DNA of 64,000 nt. It comes from UBA9339 sp964535195 (GTDB lineage Bacteria > Pseudomonadota > Gammaproteobacteria > UBA9339). Both the position numbers and the translations under genes were made by a program. Under the pieces are notes generated by a model that was not told the origin of the DNA, ran no database searches, and worked only from the letters and a program-made list of their open reading frames with translations. The DNA lies in contig CAZHSI010000003.1 in assembly GCA_964535195.1 (NCBI GenBank), positions 1 through 64,000 on the forward strand. Reading direction: 5' to 3'. Shown here piece after piece: positions 16,766-25,974 of the stretch (positions are counted from its first letter, which is position 1; each line of letters starts with the position of its first letter).

Positions 16766-17560
16766 CTATGAATATGCAGGCATTCCTAGTTGATTCATTG
16801 TGTTGATGGCTAAACATTTAATTCCAATTTCTTTAGCTTGTCGCTCAAGCGCTCTAGCCATTATCTTATCACCAAGCAGTTGTTTAAAACGAAACATTGC
16901 GGTTTCAGCCAAACTTCGGCAATGATAATCGCGTTTTTTCTTCCAATAATTCAAACCGTGATAAATAACCTGGTAAACAGCTTGGTTTCGTAAAATCCAG
17001 GCTTGGTCAGAAGGCTTGTGGCGGGAAGCATTTTTGCGTGGCGTAAAACAAGGATCAGCTCCAGCATGAATAGCGCATTGATAACACTCGTGCGTATCAT
17101 ATGCGCCATCCCCTGCTACTTGATCAATAATTCCTTCCACTTGGTTTAACATTCTTGGAATAACTTCACTATCATGAACATTATCATCCGTTAATACACA
17201 GTTCAATATCATGAGAAGCTTAGTTGACTGCGAGGTGTATTTTTAACCAAGTACGACGTTTATCTGTACCATGTTTGCGAACTTTCCATTCGCCTTCGCC
17301 ATAAAGTTTAAGACCAGTTGAATCTATACCCAAGTGCATTCCTTCAGATATGCTTTTCTTATTTGGTATTTTTAGAGATAATTTTTTCTGTCTCAGGCAT
17401 AACAATGAATAATCAGGAGCTATTAGAGGAAGCTTTAATAATTCTAATACAGATGCCATAAATCCTTGGGCAGCTCTTAGTGGCAGTCGATAAATCATCT
17501 TTAAAATTAAACAACATTGAATTGCTAAATCAGTATCCTCAAAAATTCTGAAGTTGGATT
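16766..17560 (-). pseudogene. Frameshifted and 5'-truncated IS5-family transposase
   Basis: Two fragments make one transposase. Positions 17560-17220 read IFEDTDLAIQCCLILKMIYR on to GIDSTGLKLYGEGEWKVRK and TWLKIHLAVN, which contains the first catalytic Asp. Positions 17212-16766 continue after a frameshift near 17220 with NCVLTDDNVHDSEVIPRML, then GDGAYDT (second Asp) and the C-terminal RYK-like region ending FRFKQLLGDKIMAR. The order and motifs are those of IS5-group DDE transposases. About 30 N-terminal residues are missing upstream, where stops appear. It is no longer able to move by itself. Confidence 0.88.
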
Positions 17561-17786
17561 AATACCATCCGTTATTATCCACGATATTTTTTATATTGAA
17601 CGATGCTAAACTAATTTTCGTTATCCATATCAAGTCAGTGTTTGATGATTTGGGTGAGATAATTCTTGTGATCCTTATTCATACACAAAAGGATTTTTTA
17701 AATTTTTTTAAGGTCGGCAGTTTGTAAAAAACACTTGTAATAATGTACAAATTGTCTTTATTGTATAATTTTAAAAGGAGAAAAAT

Positions 17787-18073
17787 ATAAAATTATTAAA
17801 CGCTGAAGAATTAAACAATGTAGTAGGCGGAGTTAGTTGCGTGCCTAGGCTAATATTGGAATCCTCAGCGGGGCATGGTCAAACTGACTTTTTACGAATG
17901 CTATCCCTAACCATGCTTATTCCTGTTCGCTAGAGGGCGGTTCAAAAAACGGTCCGGTCTTACTTTATTGCAATGACAATTACCGCGGGGCTTTTAAGCC
18001 CGGGAGTAATTTTAATTGTGGTGAAAATGAAACATTACATTGCCAGTGTTACACCAAACAGGATAACCATTGA
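17787..18073 (+). pseudogene. Bacteriocin-like precursor with double-glycine leader, ATA start and frameshift
   Basis: A strong RBS (AAAAGGAG, 17773-17780) is followed six bases later by ATA, not ATG. The frame then reads KLLNAEELNNVVGG, a textbook class II leader with hydrophobic residues at -12, -7 and -4, Glu at -8 and Gly-Gly at -2/-1. The mature part begins VSCVPRLILESSAGHGQTD. Near the T run at 17889-17893 the coding sense moves to the -1 frame and continues LFTNAIPNHAYSCSLEGG, then YCNDNYRGAFKPGSNFNCGE, then LHCQCYTKQDNH, ending at TGA 18071-18073. Inserting one T would restore an uninterrupted precursor of about 95 residues with a mature domain rich in Cys, Asn and Gly. A terminator follows. 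It is a decayed gene unless ATA initiation and a frameshift are used. The C39 exporter at 2.8 kb is the natural transporter. Confidence 0.72.
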
Positions 18074-18109
18074 CGTGGTTGGTGTAACTAAAGAAACTGT
18101 TATGGTCTG

Positions 18110-18143
18110 GTTAGGACTGAGTTATTCTCAGCCCTAACTTTTT
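18110..18143 (+). terminator. Rho-independent terminator after the bacteriocin-like precursor
   Basis: GTTAGGACTGAG pairs with CTCAGCCCTAAC across a TTATT loop (one A-C mismatch), followed by TTTTT. It lies 36 bases after the precursor's TGA, which supports a former monocistronic transcript. Confidence 0.8.
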
Positions 18144-18657
18144 GAAACAATAAAAATTAGAATAAGATCTGACTCTTAAAATAATTCCATGTTATAAATA
18201 GAACACGAAATTATTTTTTGATATAAATTTATCGTGTAAGTAGAGCAGCTAGATTGCTCTAGCTGCCAAAAATTAAAAATCCTTTTAATTGGCGCAACAT
18301 AATTATGCTTGCTTTTAACTATGCCCCCTTGCTATGTCCTTACTGCAATATCACAATGCAACTATCTAACATACTTTTTTCAAACGTTGATTATTTTACA
18401 CGCCACCACAGCTTCATCAAAAAAGTTTAATATCCCTGGCACGGAAGTATTGAGCCCAAAATTTACCAAAACCCTGTTTATCATGCTTTTTAGTGCATGC
18501 TGCCTCATGCTCAAGTTCAATATTTAATATCCTTTTCATGCCAACATCAGATCCATATTCTTGAATTCTTCATATACCTGCTGTTTACTGACCAGCCAAC
18601 TTTCAAATTCCTAAACATAAATTTAAAATTTTTTTCAAGCTCTTGCGACAGAACCAG
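18144..18657. other. Gene-poor stretch with hairpin and a possible decayed small ORF
   Basis: No intact gene is convincing here. A perfect 9-bp hairpin (GCAGCTAGA/TCTAGCTGC, 18245-18266) has no T tail. On the minus strand, 18539-18417 encodes 40 residues (MKRILNIELEHEAACTKK, then QGFGKFWAQYFRARDIKLF). The sequence just upstream reads ESWLVSKQQVYEEFKNMD in another frame. The two together could be the remains of one small gene, but I do not recognise a family. Confidence 0.4.
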
Positions 18658-19122
18658 CTACTTTCCGTCTCCACTTTTTTTGTCGTACGCTTGTTGTTGC
18701 ACACGATTACGAAAATCAAGCGGGTTAGGAATATAAAAAAATGGGTCTTTAGTCCCACCAACACCTGCAATAATTACAGCGCCAAAATTTAATATTCTGC
18801 CGGCAATACTTTGTTCTACTAAAATGCCTTCAATCCGCTCTAAATATATCTCCAGCGATCTCCTGCGAACAAACCCCACCTTCATCAAAATGCGTCGATC
18901 AGTAATTACATATTCAGAACAATAATAACTAATCAAATTACCAACGAAGTCAAGCGCACCCATGAATAGCATTAATAAAGCCAATAACTTACTATTAGCA
19001 ATTTGCATCATAAAAATAGCAAGCACTAACCACAAACACACCGTATAAAATATTATATAGTGAGGGTGCGTAGTAAAAATAATCTTCTCATCTTTTAGTA
19101 AAGTTTCTGTTGCATATGACAT
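18658..19122 (-). CDS. Membrane protein with bacterial PH (YdbS/bPH_2-like) domain
   Basis: The 154-residue protein begins with a short polar segment (LLKDEKIIFTTHPHYIIF), has two hydrophobic helices at about 23-65, and ends with a bacterial PH domain (YVITDRRILMKVGFVRRRSL, then EGILVEQSIAGRIL and GAVIIAGVGGTKDPFFYIPNP). This is the DUF304/bPH_2 pattern. Such proteins are inner-membrane proteins of mostly unknown function. AGGGAGG lies seven bases before the ATG. A family A repeat separates it from glmU. Confidence 0.88.
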   Translation of the reverse strand: MSYATETLLKDEKIIFTTHPHYIIFYTVCLWLVLAIFMMQIANSKLLALLMLFMGALDFVGNLISYYCSEYVITDRRILMKVGFVRRRSLEIYLERIEGILVEQSIAGRILNFGAVIIAGVGGTKDPFFYIPNPLDFRNRVQQQAYDKKSGDGK

Positions 19123-19165
19123 AGCTTATCCTCCCTTTAAAATGCAGAATTGGCATCTGGTGGAA

Positions 19166-19312
19166 CATTCGTAAAATCAAGTTTAGATTTCCCCATTGCT
19201 TTGTCACGCGAAAGACCGCGTGGAATAAATTTAAACTCAGGCAAGGCGCCAACACCAACATTTGGAATAACCTAAAAAACATGGCAACGCAGCATCAACT
19301 TAATTTACGCGC
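19166..19312. repeat. Family A repeat, copy 3, full-length element
   Basis: This copy and the one at 49.0 kb show the whole element. A left end (ATTCGTAAAATCAAGTTTAGA) is followed by the core hairpin at 19194-19235, a middle with GGCAAGGCGCC, and a right end CAACTTAATTTACGCGCGG that is roughly inverted relative to the left end. It fills the gap between glmU and the PH-domain gene. It is short and non-coding, like a MITE or bacterial interspersed palindrome. Confidence 0.8.
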
Positions 19313-19320
19313 GGCCTCTC

Positions 19321-20688
19321 TTACCGCTGCCGTTGCCAACCCTCTATAGTAACCTGTTTAGCTCGTGCAACAGTTAGTTTATCTGGCGAAGCATCTACGG
19401 TAATCACTGACCCGGCACCAATAACTGCCTTTTTTCCTATCTTCACTGGCGCAACTAAAGAGGTATTAGAGCCAATAAACGCCTCATCTTCAATAATTGT
19501 TTGATATTTGCCAACGCCACTATAATTGCAAGTAATCGTACCAGCACCAACATTAACCTTGTTGCCAATAGTGGTATCTCCAAGATAACTAACATGATGG
19601 GCCTTACTATGCTTACCAATTGTGGTGTTTTTCAATTCAGCAAAATTACCAACATGTGCCCCTTCATCTAAAAAAGTATTAGGACGAATACGTGCAAATG
19701 GACCAACGACACAATTATCGGAAATAATCGCATCTTCAATCACGCAATTAGCTTTAATCGTAACGTTTTCACCAAGCCGAACATTTTTTAAAAAATTATT
19801 AGGTCCAATCGTGGTATCAGCACCAACTGTAACTTGTCCCTCAAGTACAACATTAACATCGATCGTGACATTATTACCAAAAGCACAATCGCCACGTACA
19901 TCAAACCGATTGGGATCCATTAAAACCAAACCTTTTAGCATGAAGCTATCGGCCAGCATTCTTTGATACTGACGCTCTAACACTGCCAACTGTTTACGAT
20001 CATTAACGCCCATTACTTCTTCAGGATGACGTGCCATTAAACATTGCACCAAAACATCATCAGCACATAACATGGCAACAATATCAGTCAAATAATATTC
20101 ACTTTGCGCATTATGTTTTTGTAACCGCGGCAAGTAGTCACGTAATATTTTTGAGGTGGTAACTAAAATTCCCGTGTTGATCTCTGTAATTTGTTGCTCG
20201 ATTAATGTTGCATCTTTGTGTTCAACAATTGCCGTAACCTTACTGGCGTTATCGCGCACAATACGACCAAACCCCGTCGGATCGGAAAATTTAGCACTAA
20301 GCAAACTCAAGCCATGAGGTGGCATGCTATTAATCAATTCACCAAGAATTTCCGCAGTAATTAGTGGGACATCCCCATACAAAATTAACACCTGCGCAGC
20401 ATGCTCAAGATGTGGTAACGTCTGCATCACGGCATGACCAGTTCCCAACCTTTGAGTTTGCTCCACCCAATTAATATTATCTTGGCCTAACGTTTTAGGT
20501 ACTAAATCACCGCCTTCACCATAAACAATATGAATTTTTTTGGGTTGTAAGCTTTGGGCGGTTTTTATCACATGCTCCAGCAAAGGTTTGCCGCCAAGCT
20601 TATGCAAAACTTTCGGCAATTTTGAATACATTCTAGTCCCTTTACCAGCTGCAAGGACAATAACATGTAGATTGGTGTTTGTTACCAT
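19321..20688 (-). CDS. glmU: Bifunctional UDP-N-acetylglucosamine pyrophosphorylase / glucosamine-1-phosphate acetyltransferase
   Basis: The protein is 455 residues, as in E. coli (456). The N-terminal uridyltransferase has LAAGKGTRM (near residue 12), LGTGHAV and the YGDVPLI metal-binding Asp. The C-terminal half is a left-handed beta-helix of hexapeptide repeats with ARIRPNTFL and GNFAELKNTTIG for the acetyl-CoA site. It acetylates GlcN-1-P and then makes UDP-GlcNAc for peptidoglycan and LPS. It follows atpC by two bases, the usual gammaproteobacterial arrangement, and may share the atp transcript. Confidence 0.97.
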   Translation of the reverse strand: MVTNTNLHVIVLAAGKGTRMYSKLPKVLHKLGGKPLLEHVIKTAQSLQPKKIHIVYGEGGDLVPKTLGQDNINWVEQTQRLGTGHAVMQTLPHLEHAAQVLILYGDVPLITAEILGELINSMPPHGLSLLSAKFSDPTGFGRIVRDNASKVTAIVEHKDATLIEQQITEINTGILVTTSKILRDYLPRLQKHNAQSEYYLTDIVAMLCADDVLVQCLMARHPEEVMGVNDRKQLAVLERQYQRMLADSFMLKGLVLMDPNRFDVRGDCAFGNNVTIDVNVVLEGQVTVGADTTIGPNNFLKNVRLGENVTIKANCVIEDAIISDNCVVGPFARIRPNTFLDEGAHVGNFAELKNTTIGKHSKAHHVSYLGDTTIGNKVNVGAGTITCNYSGVGKYQTIIEDEAFIGSNTSLVAPVKIGKKAVIGAGSVITVDASPDKLTVARAKQVTIEGWQRQR

Positions 20689-20690
20689 AA

Positions 20691-21113
20691 CTATTTACTA
20701 CCTTTACGAACCATATTTATGGTCCGTAATTTAGCCGTTGCCTGTGCAATTTGTACTAAGGCACTGGTCAAATCAATGTTTGATTGCTTATTAGCCAATA
20801 GACGTTCAGCATTGTCACGAGCGATAATTGCTTCTGCCTCATCGAGATCTGTAGCTCTGGTAACCGTATCGGCTAAGATTGTTATCACCCCAGGCTGTAC
20901 CTCTAAGATACCCCCTGAAACATAATAGACATCCTGCCCCCCTCCTTGAAGCGTAATCCGAATCTGACCAGGCTTGATTGCCGTTAACAAAGGCAGATGC
21001 CCAGGTAAAATTCCAAGTTCCCCCATAACCCCAGTAACTACAACCATTTCAACCAGGTCGGAAAAAATTTGCGCCTCGAGGCTGACTATGTCTAACTGTA
21101 CTACCGCCTTCAT
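20691..21113 (-). CDS. atpC: ATP synthase F1 epsilon subunit
   Basis: The 140-residue protein has a beta-sandwich domain (QLDIVSLEAQIFSDLVEMVVV, then GELGILPGHLPLLTAIKPG) and a C-terminal helical hairpin (ATDLDEAEAIIARDNAERLL). It is part of the central stalk and inhibits ATP hydrolysis. The ATG at 21113, with GGCGGAG upstream, is the real start; the frame stays open upstream only because the atpD-atpC spacer is a repeat remnant. It is the last atp gene before glmU. Confidence 0.95.
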   Translation of the reverse strand: MKAVVQLDIVSLEAQIFSDLVEMVVVTGVMGELGILPGHLPLLTAIKPGQIRITLQGGGQDVYYVSGGILEVQPGVITILADTVTRATDLDEAEAIIARDNAERLLANKQSNIDLTSALVQIAQATAKLRTINMVRKGSK

Positions 21114-21239
21114 ATACACTCCGCCTAAATAAGCTTTTTGGGCTTCGCTGCTCGTTTCACTCGCCCCTTGCAATGACAATTCACCATTCTGGGGTACGAG
21201 GAATATATACACACCGCATACTGCTAGATGTTGCAATCT
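21114..21239 (-). repeat. Repeat remnant in the atpD-atpC spacer
   Basis: Minus-strand reading gives TTGTCATTGCAAGGGGCGAG and GAGCAGCGAAGCCC, matching the widespread GTCATTGCGAG...CGAAGC interspersed repeat style, related to the sequence near 29.18 kb. The spacer is 126 bases where E. coli has about 20. Confidence 0.55.
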
Positions 21240-22619
21240 CTATTTTAACGTCTTGGCTTTTTCTTCAACTTCTTTAATTGTGCCAACCATATAAAAAGCT
21301 TGTTCAGGCAAACTATCGTAAGTTCCAGCTAAAATCTCTTTAAAACCACGAATAGTCTCTTCAGTTGATATATATCTACCAGCCTGCCCACTAAATACTT
21401 CAGCAACAAAAAATGGCTGTGATAAAAATTTTTGTATTTTACGGGCGCGACTAACAATCAATTTATCTTCAGCTGAAAGTTCGTCCATTCCCAAAATAGA
21501 AATAATATCACGCAGCTCTTTATAACGCTGCAAAGTGCTTTGCACCGCTTGGGCAACACTGTAATGTTCCTGTCCCACAATTGATGGCTCTAGTTGTCGA
21601 CTGCTAGAAGCTAAGGGATCAACCGCAGGGAATATCCCTAACTCAACAATTTGTCGTGACAAAACTATCTTTGCATCAAGATGGGAAAAAATTGTTACAG
21701 GGGATGGGTCTGTTAAATCATCAGCTGGTACATAAACTGCCTGAATTGAAGTTATGGACCCCGACTTAGTAGAGGTGATTCGCTCTTGCAACATTCCCAT
21801 TTCTTCAGCTAGCGTAGGCTGATAACCCACCGCCGATGGCATACGTCCAAGTAAAGCTGACACCTCAACCCCAGCCAAAGTATACCGATAAATGTTATCC
21901 ACAAAAAACAAAACATCACGCCCTTCGTCGCGAAAATATTCAGCTACGGTCAAACCGCTTAAACCTACACGCAAACGACTACCTGGTGGCTCATTCATTT
22001 GTCCATAAATCAAAGAAACTTTATTTAATACCTGAGAATTTTTCATCTCCATATAAAAGTCGTTTCCTTCCCGGGTACGTTCACCAATACCAACAAACAC
22101 TGAATAACCGCTATGCTCTACGGCAATATTTCTGATCAACTCCATAATACTTACCGTCTTACCAACACCAGCACCGCCAAATAAACCAGCTTTTCCCCCC
22201 TTAGCAAAAGGGCATAAGAGGTCTATAACCTTAATGCCAGTTTCTAGCAACTCGACCTTCCCCGATTGCTCGGTGAAAGGTGGAGGACTACGGTGGATAG
22301 AAAGCATCTGTGGAGAGTTTATTGGTCCTTGCTCATCGATAGGATTACCTAAAACATCCATGATCCTACCAAGAGTAGCCTCACCAACTGGAATGGTTAT
22401 AGGAGCATTAGTATTTACCACCTGCATATAAAGCTTTAAACCATCAGTAGGACCCATCGCTACTGTTCGCACGACACCATCTCCTAGTTGTTGTTGCGTT
22501 TCTAAAGTTAACCCCGCAACCTCAACCTTTAAGGCATCATAAATCTTGGGAACAAACCCTAGTGGAAACTCTACATCCACCACCGCACCAACTATTGACA
22601 CTATTTTTCCAGTTTGCAT
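21240..22619 (-). CDS. atpD: ATP synthase F1 beta subunit
   Basis: The 459-residue catalytic subunit has P-loop GGAGVGKT (near residue 150), the GERTREGND block with the catalytic Glu, and the Walker B region DVLFFVDNIYRYTLAG. The C-terminal DELS-like element appears as MDELSAEDK. Six alternating alpha/beta subunits make ATP. One oddity is DNIYRYTLAG in place of the near-universal DNIFRFTQAG, which shows local drift. The atpG gene lies upstream across a 179-base spacer filled by repeats. Confidence 0.97.
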   Translation of the reverse strand: MQTGKIVSIVGAVVDVEFPLGFVPKIYDALKVEVAGLTLETQQQLGDGVVRTVAMGPTDGLKLYMQVVNTNAPITIPVGEATLGRIMDVLGNPIDEQGPINSPQMLSIHRSPPPFTEQSGKVELLETGIKVIDLLCPFAKGGKAGLFGGAGVGKTVSIMELIRNIAVEHSGYSVFVGIGERTREGNDFYMEMKNSQVLNKVSLIYGQMNEPPGSRLRVGLSGLTVAEYFRDEGRDVLFFVDNIYRYTLAGVEVSALLGRMPSAVGYQPTLAEEMGMLQERITSTKSGSITSIQAVYVPADDLTDPSPVTIFSHLDAKIVLSRQIVELGIFPAVDPLASSSRQLEPSIVGQEHYSVAQAVQSTLQRYKELRDIISILGMDELSAEDKLIVSRARKIQKFLSQPFFVAEVFSGQAGRYISTEETIRGFKEILAGTYDSLPEQAFYMVGTIKEVEEKAKTLK

Positions 22620-22633
22620 TGCTATCTCATAGA

Positions 22634-22760
22634 TTTTAAATCAAGTTTAGACTCGCCACCTAGTATAAACCACGTGGCTCGGTCAAGGGCCTCTCACCCT
22701 TGACCATCCCCCATTGCTTTTTCACGCGAAAGACCGCGTGGAATAAATTTAAATTACCAA
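22634..22760. repeat. Family A repeat, copy 4, with extra hairpin in the atpG-atpD spacer
   Basis: The left flank TTTTAAATCAAGTTTAGACTC matches copies 3 and 5. A separate perfect hairpin GGTCAAGGG/CCCTTGACC lies at 22681-22705. The core CACGCG...CGCGTG with GGAATAAATTTAAA occupies 22711-22755. The element interrupts the atp operon between gamma and beta, and any transcript crossing it would carry two stable stem-loops. Confidence 0.8.
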
Positions 22761-22798
22761 ATTTACTATTCTCTAACTACTACTAGTGGATATACCAA

Positions 22799-23659
22799 CT
22801 AAACAGCATCAGCCCCTCCTACTATCTCCGCAATTTCTCGGGTAATCGCCGCTTGTCGCACCTTATTATACACAAGCTGAAGGTTTTCTATAATCTCCTT
22901 GGAGCTATCAGTAGCATTTTTCATTGCCATCATCCTTGCCACTTGTTCGCACGCTATATTATCAACCACTGCCTGATATACTTGGGTTTCAATATATCGA
23001 GCCATTAGCATATCAAGAAGCGCCCGCGATGCCGGCTCATAAATATAACCACGACGATACTTCGGGTGCTCTGGTGGTTTTATCAGTGGCAATAACTGGG
23101 TAATTTTAGGCTTTTGCACTAAAGTATTAACAAAATCATTATGCACAATAAATAATTTATCCAGCTCTCTTGCCTTATAAGCATCGAGCATGATTTTAAT
23201 CCCGCCTAACAAAGTAGCAACCTGTGGCTGTTCCCCAATATTAGAAGTATGTGCTACCACATTAACCATAAGTGACTGAAAAAACGTCTCCGCTTTTTTA
23301 CCAAACAAACACCACTCAGTATCAATACCTTGCCCTTGAAAGTGATGAGCATGCTCTAACGCCATACGAAAAAGATTAAGATTCAAACCACCACATAAAC
23401 CACGATCGGTAGATATTACGATATAACCAATTTTTTTAACTTCTTCATGTTCCTCAAGATAAGGATGGTCATACCCACATTCACTACTAACAATATGACT
23501 CATGACTTCGCAAATTTTTATTGCATATGGCATCGAAATTGCCATACGTTGCTCGGCGCGACGCATTTTGCTTGCCGCCACATTTTGCATAGCACCAGTA
23601 ATTTTTTGGATTTTTCTGATGCTAGTAATATGTGTTTTAATTTCTCTTGGTGATGCCAT
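22799..23659 (-). CDS. atpG: ATP synthase F1 gamma subunit
   Basis: This 286-residue central-stalk subunit has an N-terminal coiled-coil helix (REIKTHITSIRKIQKITGAM, MAASKMRRAEQRM-like), a middle Rossmann-like domain with STDRGLCGGLN, and a C-terminal helix (MKNATDSSKEIIENLQLVYN, then RQAAITREIAEIVGGADA). It rotates inside the alpha/beta ring. AGGGGT precedes the ATG. It lies 16 bases after atpA. Confidence 0.97.
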   Translation of the reverse strand: MASPREIKTHITSIRKIQKITGAMQNVAASKMRRAEQRMAISMPYAIKICEVMSHIVSSECGYDHPYLEEHEEVKKIGYIVISTDRGLCGGLNLNLFRMALEHAHHFQGQGIDTEWCLFGKKAETFFQSLMVNVVAHTSNIGEQPQVATLLGGIKIMLDAYKARELDKLFIVHNDFVNTLVQKPKITQLLPLIKPPEHPKYRRGYIYEPASRALLDMLMARYIETQVYQAVVDNIACEQVARMMAMKNATDSSKEIIENLQLVYNKVRQAAITREIAEIVGGADAV

Positions 23660-23675
23660 ATACCCCTAATAAATC

Positions 23676-25220
23676 CTATATAAATCTTACAAACTCGGCT
23701 TTAAACTCATCAATAATCTGTTTTAGTTCTGCAGCTAACTCGTCCGTATAAACTGGGTTACGATTAATTTTGTCTAAAATATCTGGCCGTTTATTTTTAA
23801 AATGTTGATGCAGCTGATTTTCAAATTCCATCACCCGATTAAGCGCTACGTCGGCCAACAATTCCTTTTCGATTAAGAATAAACTTATCGCCATCTCGGC
23901 CACGCTCATTGGATTAAACCTTACTTGTTTCAATACCTCCATGGCATGTTGCCCATGTTCCAGCTGCCTATGCGTCGTATCATCCAGCTCGGAAGCAAAC
24001 TGAGAAAAAGCCTCTAACTCGCGATACTGAGCTAATGCCAAACGTAATCCCCCGCCCAACTTTTTAATAATTTTAGTTTGCGCAGCGCCACCAACTCGAG
24101 AAACTGACAAACCAACATTAATTGCAGGACGAACGCCAGCATTAAATAGGTCAGTTTCTAAAAAAATTTGGCCGTCAGTAATTGAAATAATATTCGTGGG
24201 AATAAAAGAAGAAAGATCCCCTTCTTGGGTTTCAACAATTGGTAAAGCAGTTAGTGATCCAGTTTTATTTTTGACTTTACCTTGAGTGATTTTTTCTACA
24301 TAAGCCTCATTTACCCGTGCCGCTCTTTCAAGCAAACGGGAGTGTAAATAAAAAATATCTCCAGGATACGCCTCTCGTCCAGGAGGGCGACGTAATAATA
24401 GAGAGATCTGTCGATAAGCCCAAGCATGCTTAGTCAAATCGTCATAAATGATTAAAGCATCCTCGCCATTATCACGAAAATATTCTCCAATCGCACACCC
24501 CGCATAAGCTGCAATATATTGTTCGGCGGCAGAATCAGCAGCGGTGGCAGCAACAATAACCGTATGTTGCATTGCCCCATATTCTTCCAATTTATACCTA
24601 ATATTGGCTAAGCTCGAGGTCTTCTGCCCAATTGCCACATAAATACATTTTACCCCAGTATTTTTTTGGTTAACGATAGCATCGATAACGATAGAAGTTT
24701 TTCCAGTTTGCCGATCGCCAATAATTAACTCCCTTTGCCCTCGTCCGATAGGAACCATCGCATCTACCGCCTTGATCCCCGTTTGTAAAGAACAATCAAC
24801 CGATTTTCTTGAGATCACCCCGGGGGCAATTTTTTCGATAGGAGAAAACTGGGTCGTTTCAATTGGCCCCTTATTATCAATAGGTTCACCGAGAGCATTT
24901 ACTACCCGCCCTAACAACTCCGGCCCAACCGGTACTGACAAAACTTTTTTTGTACACTTTACAATTTGTCCTTCTTGCAGGTGTTCACTCTTCCCAAGAA
25001 TCACTGCGCTGACACTATCTGGCTCTAAATTTAAAGCGAGACCATAAGTGTCATTTTGAAATTGGAGCATCTCACCTAACATCACATCAGATAAACCATA
25101 GACCTGCACCACCCCATCTTTAACGTTCAAAATTACTCCTTCGGTAGAAACCTCTGGCGTTAAATTAAACTGGTTAATTCGTCTTTTAATTATTTCACTA
25201 ATTTCATTTGGCTTTAGCAT
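23676..25220 (-). CDS. atpA: ATP synthase F1 alpha subunit
   Basis: The 514-residue non-catalytic nucleotide-binding subunit has P-loop GDRQTGKTS (near residue 170), the arginine finger region PAINVGLSVSRVGGAAQ, and the RPPGREAYPGDIFYLHSRLLE block. The length is standard (513 in E. coli). It lies 47 bases after atpH and 16 before atpG. Nothing suggests loss of function. Confidence 0.97.
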   Translation of the reverse strand: MLKPNEISEIIKRRINQFNLTPEVSTEGVILNVKDGVVQVYGLSDVMLGEMLQFQNDTYGLALNLEPDSVSAVILGKSEHLQEGQIVKCTKKVLSVPVGPELLGRVVNALGEPIDNKGPIETTQFSPIEKIAPGVISRKSVDCSLQTGIKAVDAMVPIGRGQRELIIGDRQTGKTSIVIDAIVNQKNTGVKCIYVAIGQKTSSLANIRYKLEEYGAMQHTVIVAATAADSAAEQYIAAYAGCAIGEYFRDNGEDALIIYDDLTKHAWAYRQISLLLRRPPGREAYPGDIFYLHSRLLERAARVNEAYVEKITQGKVKNKTGSLTALPIVETQEGDLSSFIPTNIISITDGQIFLETDLFNAGVRPAINVGLSVSRVGGAAQTKIIKKLGGGLRLALAQYRELEAFSQFASELDDTTHRQLEHGQHAMEVLKQVRFNPMSVAEMAISLFLIEKELLADVALNRVMEFENQLHQHFKNKRPDILDKINRNPVYTDELAAELKQIIDEFKAEFVRFI

Positions 25221-25267
25221 ATCTTTCTCGTTAAATTTAAGGTTTGATTTTCTGATTTTTTCTAACC

Positions 25268-25807
25268 TTATTTAGGTAAAATTAAACTCTTTTTTAAACG
25301 TTGCAACATCCCCATAATTGAACCATCAATCACCCTATCTTCTATCTGTAAGCGAGCCCCACCGATCAACGCGGGATCAAGGAGATATGTAAGTGATATT
25401 TCTCTCTGATAACGCTTTTTTAAAGCGCTTAGTAGTTGGGCTTTTTGTCCCAAGGTCAAGTCATGACTAGAAGTTATAGTTACCTCTAACACATCATTAT
25501 GTATAAGTAATAGCTTACGATAGTCTTTAGCAATATCTGGTAACAAAAATATTTTCTTACGCTCAATCAGCAATTTTACCAGATTACTTATCACTGCAGG
25601 CATCTCATTAACCACCGTAATAAAAACACTGATTTTTTCCGCGTTGGTAATTCTTGGATTAGTCAACAACTTATTTTTATTACACTCTACAACAACTTTA
25701 GCTAACGTTTCTAAAATAGCATGCCAAGGCATAAGTTGCTCTTGCGCTAAAGCTAAACTAAAAATTGCTTTCGTGTAAGGTCGTATTGTTGGTTGACATA
25801 TACTCAT
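25268..25807 (-). CDS. atpH: ATP synthase F1 delta subunit
   Basis: The 179-residue stator subunit holds the alpha/beta hexamer to the b subunits. It has an N-terminal helical domain (TIRPYTKAIFSLALAQEQL) and the family's C-terminal block VTSSHDLTLGQKAQLLSALKK, then LDPALIGGARLQIEDRVIDGS. The start at 25807 follows a 167-base spacer from atpF, much longer than usual, which carries a large inverted repeat. Confidence 0.94.
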   Translation of the reverse strand: MSICQPTIRPYTKAIFSLALAQEQLMPWHAILETLAKVVVECNKNKLLTNPRITNAEKISVFITVVNEMPAVISNLVKLLIERKKIFLLPDIAKDYRKLLLIHNDVLEVTITSSHDLTLGQKAQLLSALKKRYQREISLTYLLDPALIGGARLQIEDRVIDGSIMGMLQRLKKSLILPK

Positions 25808-25812
25808 TTAAA

Positions 25813-25936
25813 TATTCCGCGTAAAATGGACCTATACTTTGTTGCCCTTATTTTTTGCCACCCTCATTTACGAACAAATAAACTCCAATCGCAAAAAATA
25901 AGGACGCCGCGCCCATAACCCACTCTACGCGGAATA
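25813..25936. repeat. Nested inverted repeat in the atpF-atpH spacer
   Basis: The outer arms TATTCCGCGTA (25813-25823) and TACGCGGAATA (25926-25936) are perfect complements. Inner arms CCTTATTTTTTGC (25846-25858) and GCAAAAAATAAGG (25891-25903) also pair perfectly. Together they would fold into a stem-loop of about 124 nt in the atp mRNA. The central TTTACGAACAAATAAACTCC recalls the ends of family A elements. Confidence 0.8.
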
Positions 25937-25974
25937 TAGTTCCTATAATAAATTGCCCCGAACTCCCGTTTGCG

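Noticed and set aside
17764..17769. TATAAT as promoter of the bacteriocin-like precursor
   Set aside because: It would place the transcript start at about 17776, on top of the RBS, and no good -35 is found at the right spacing.
18309..18736. Plus-strand ORFs of 72 and 79 residues in the gap before the PH-domain gene
   Set aside because: No RBS, overlap with the PH-domain gene on the other strand, and no domain-like composition.
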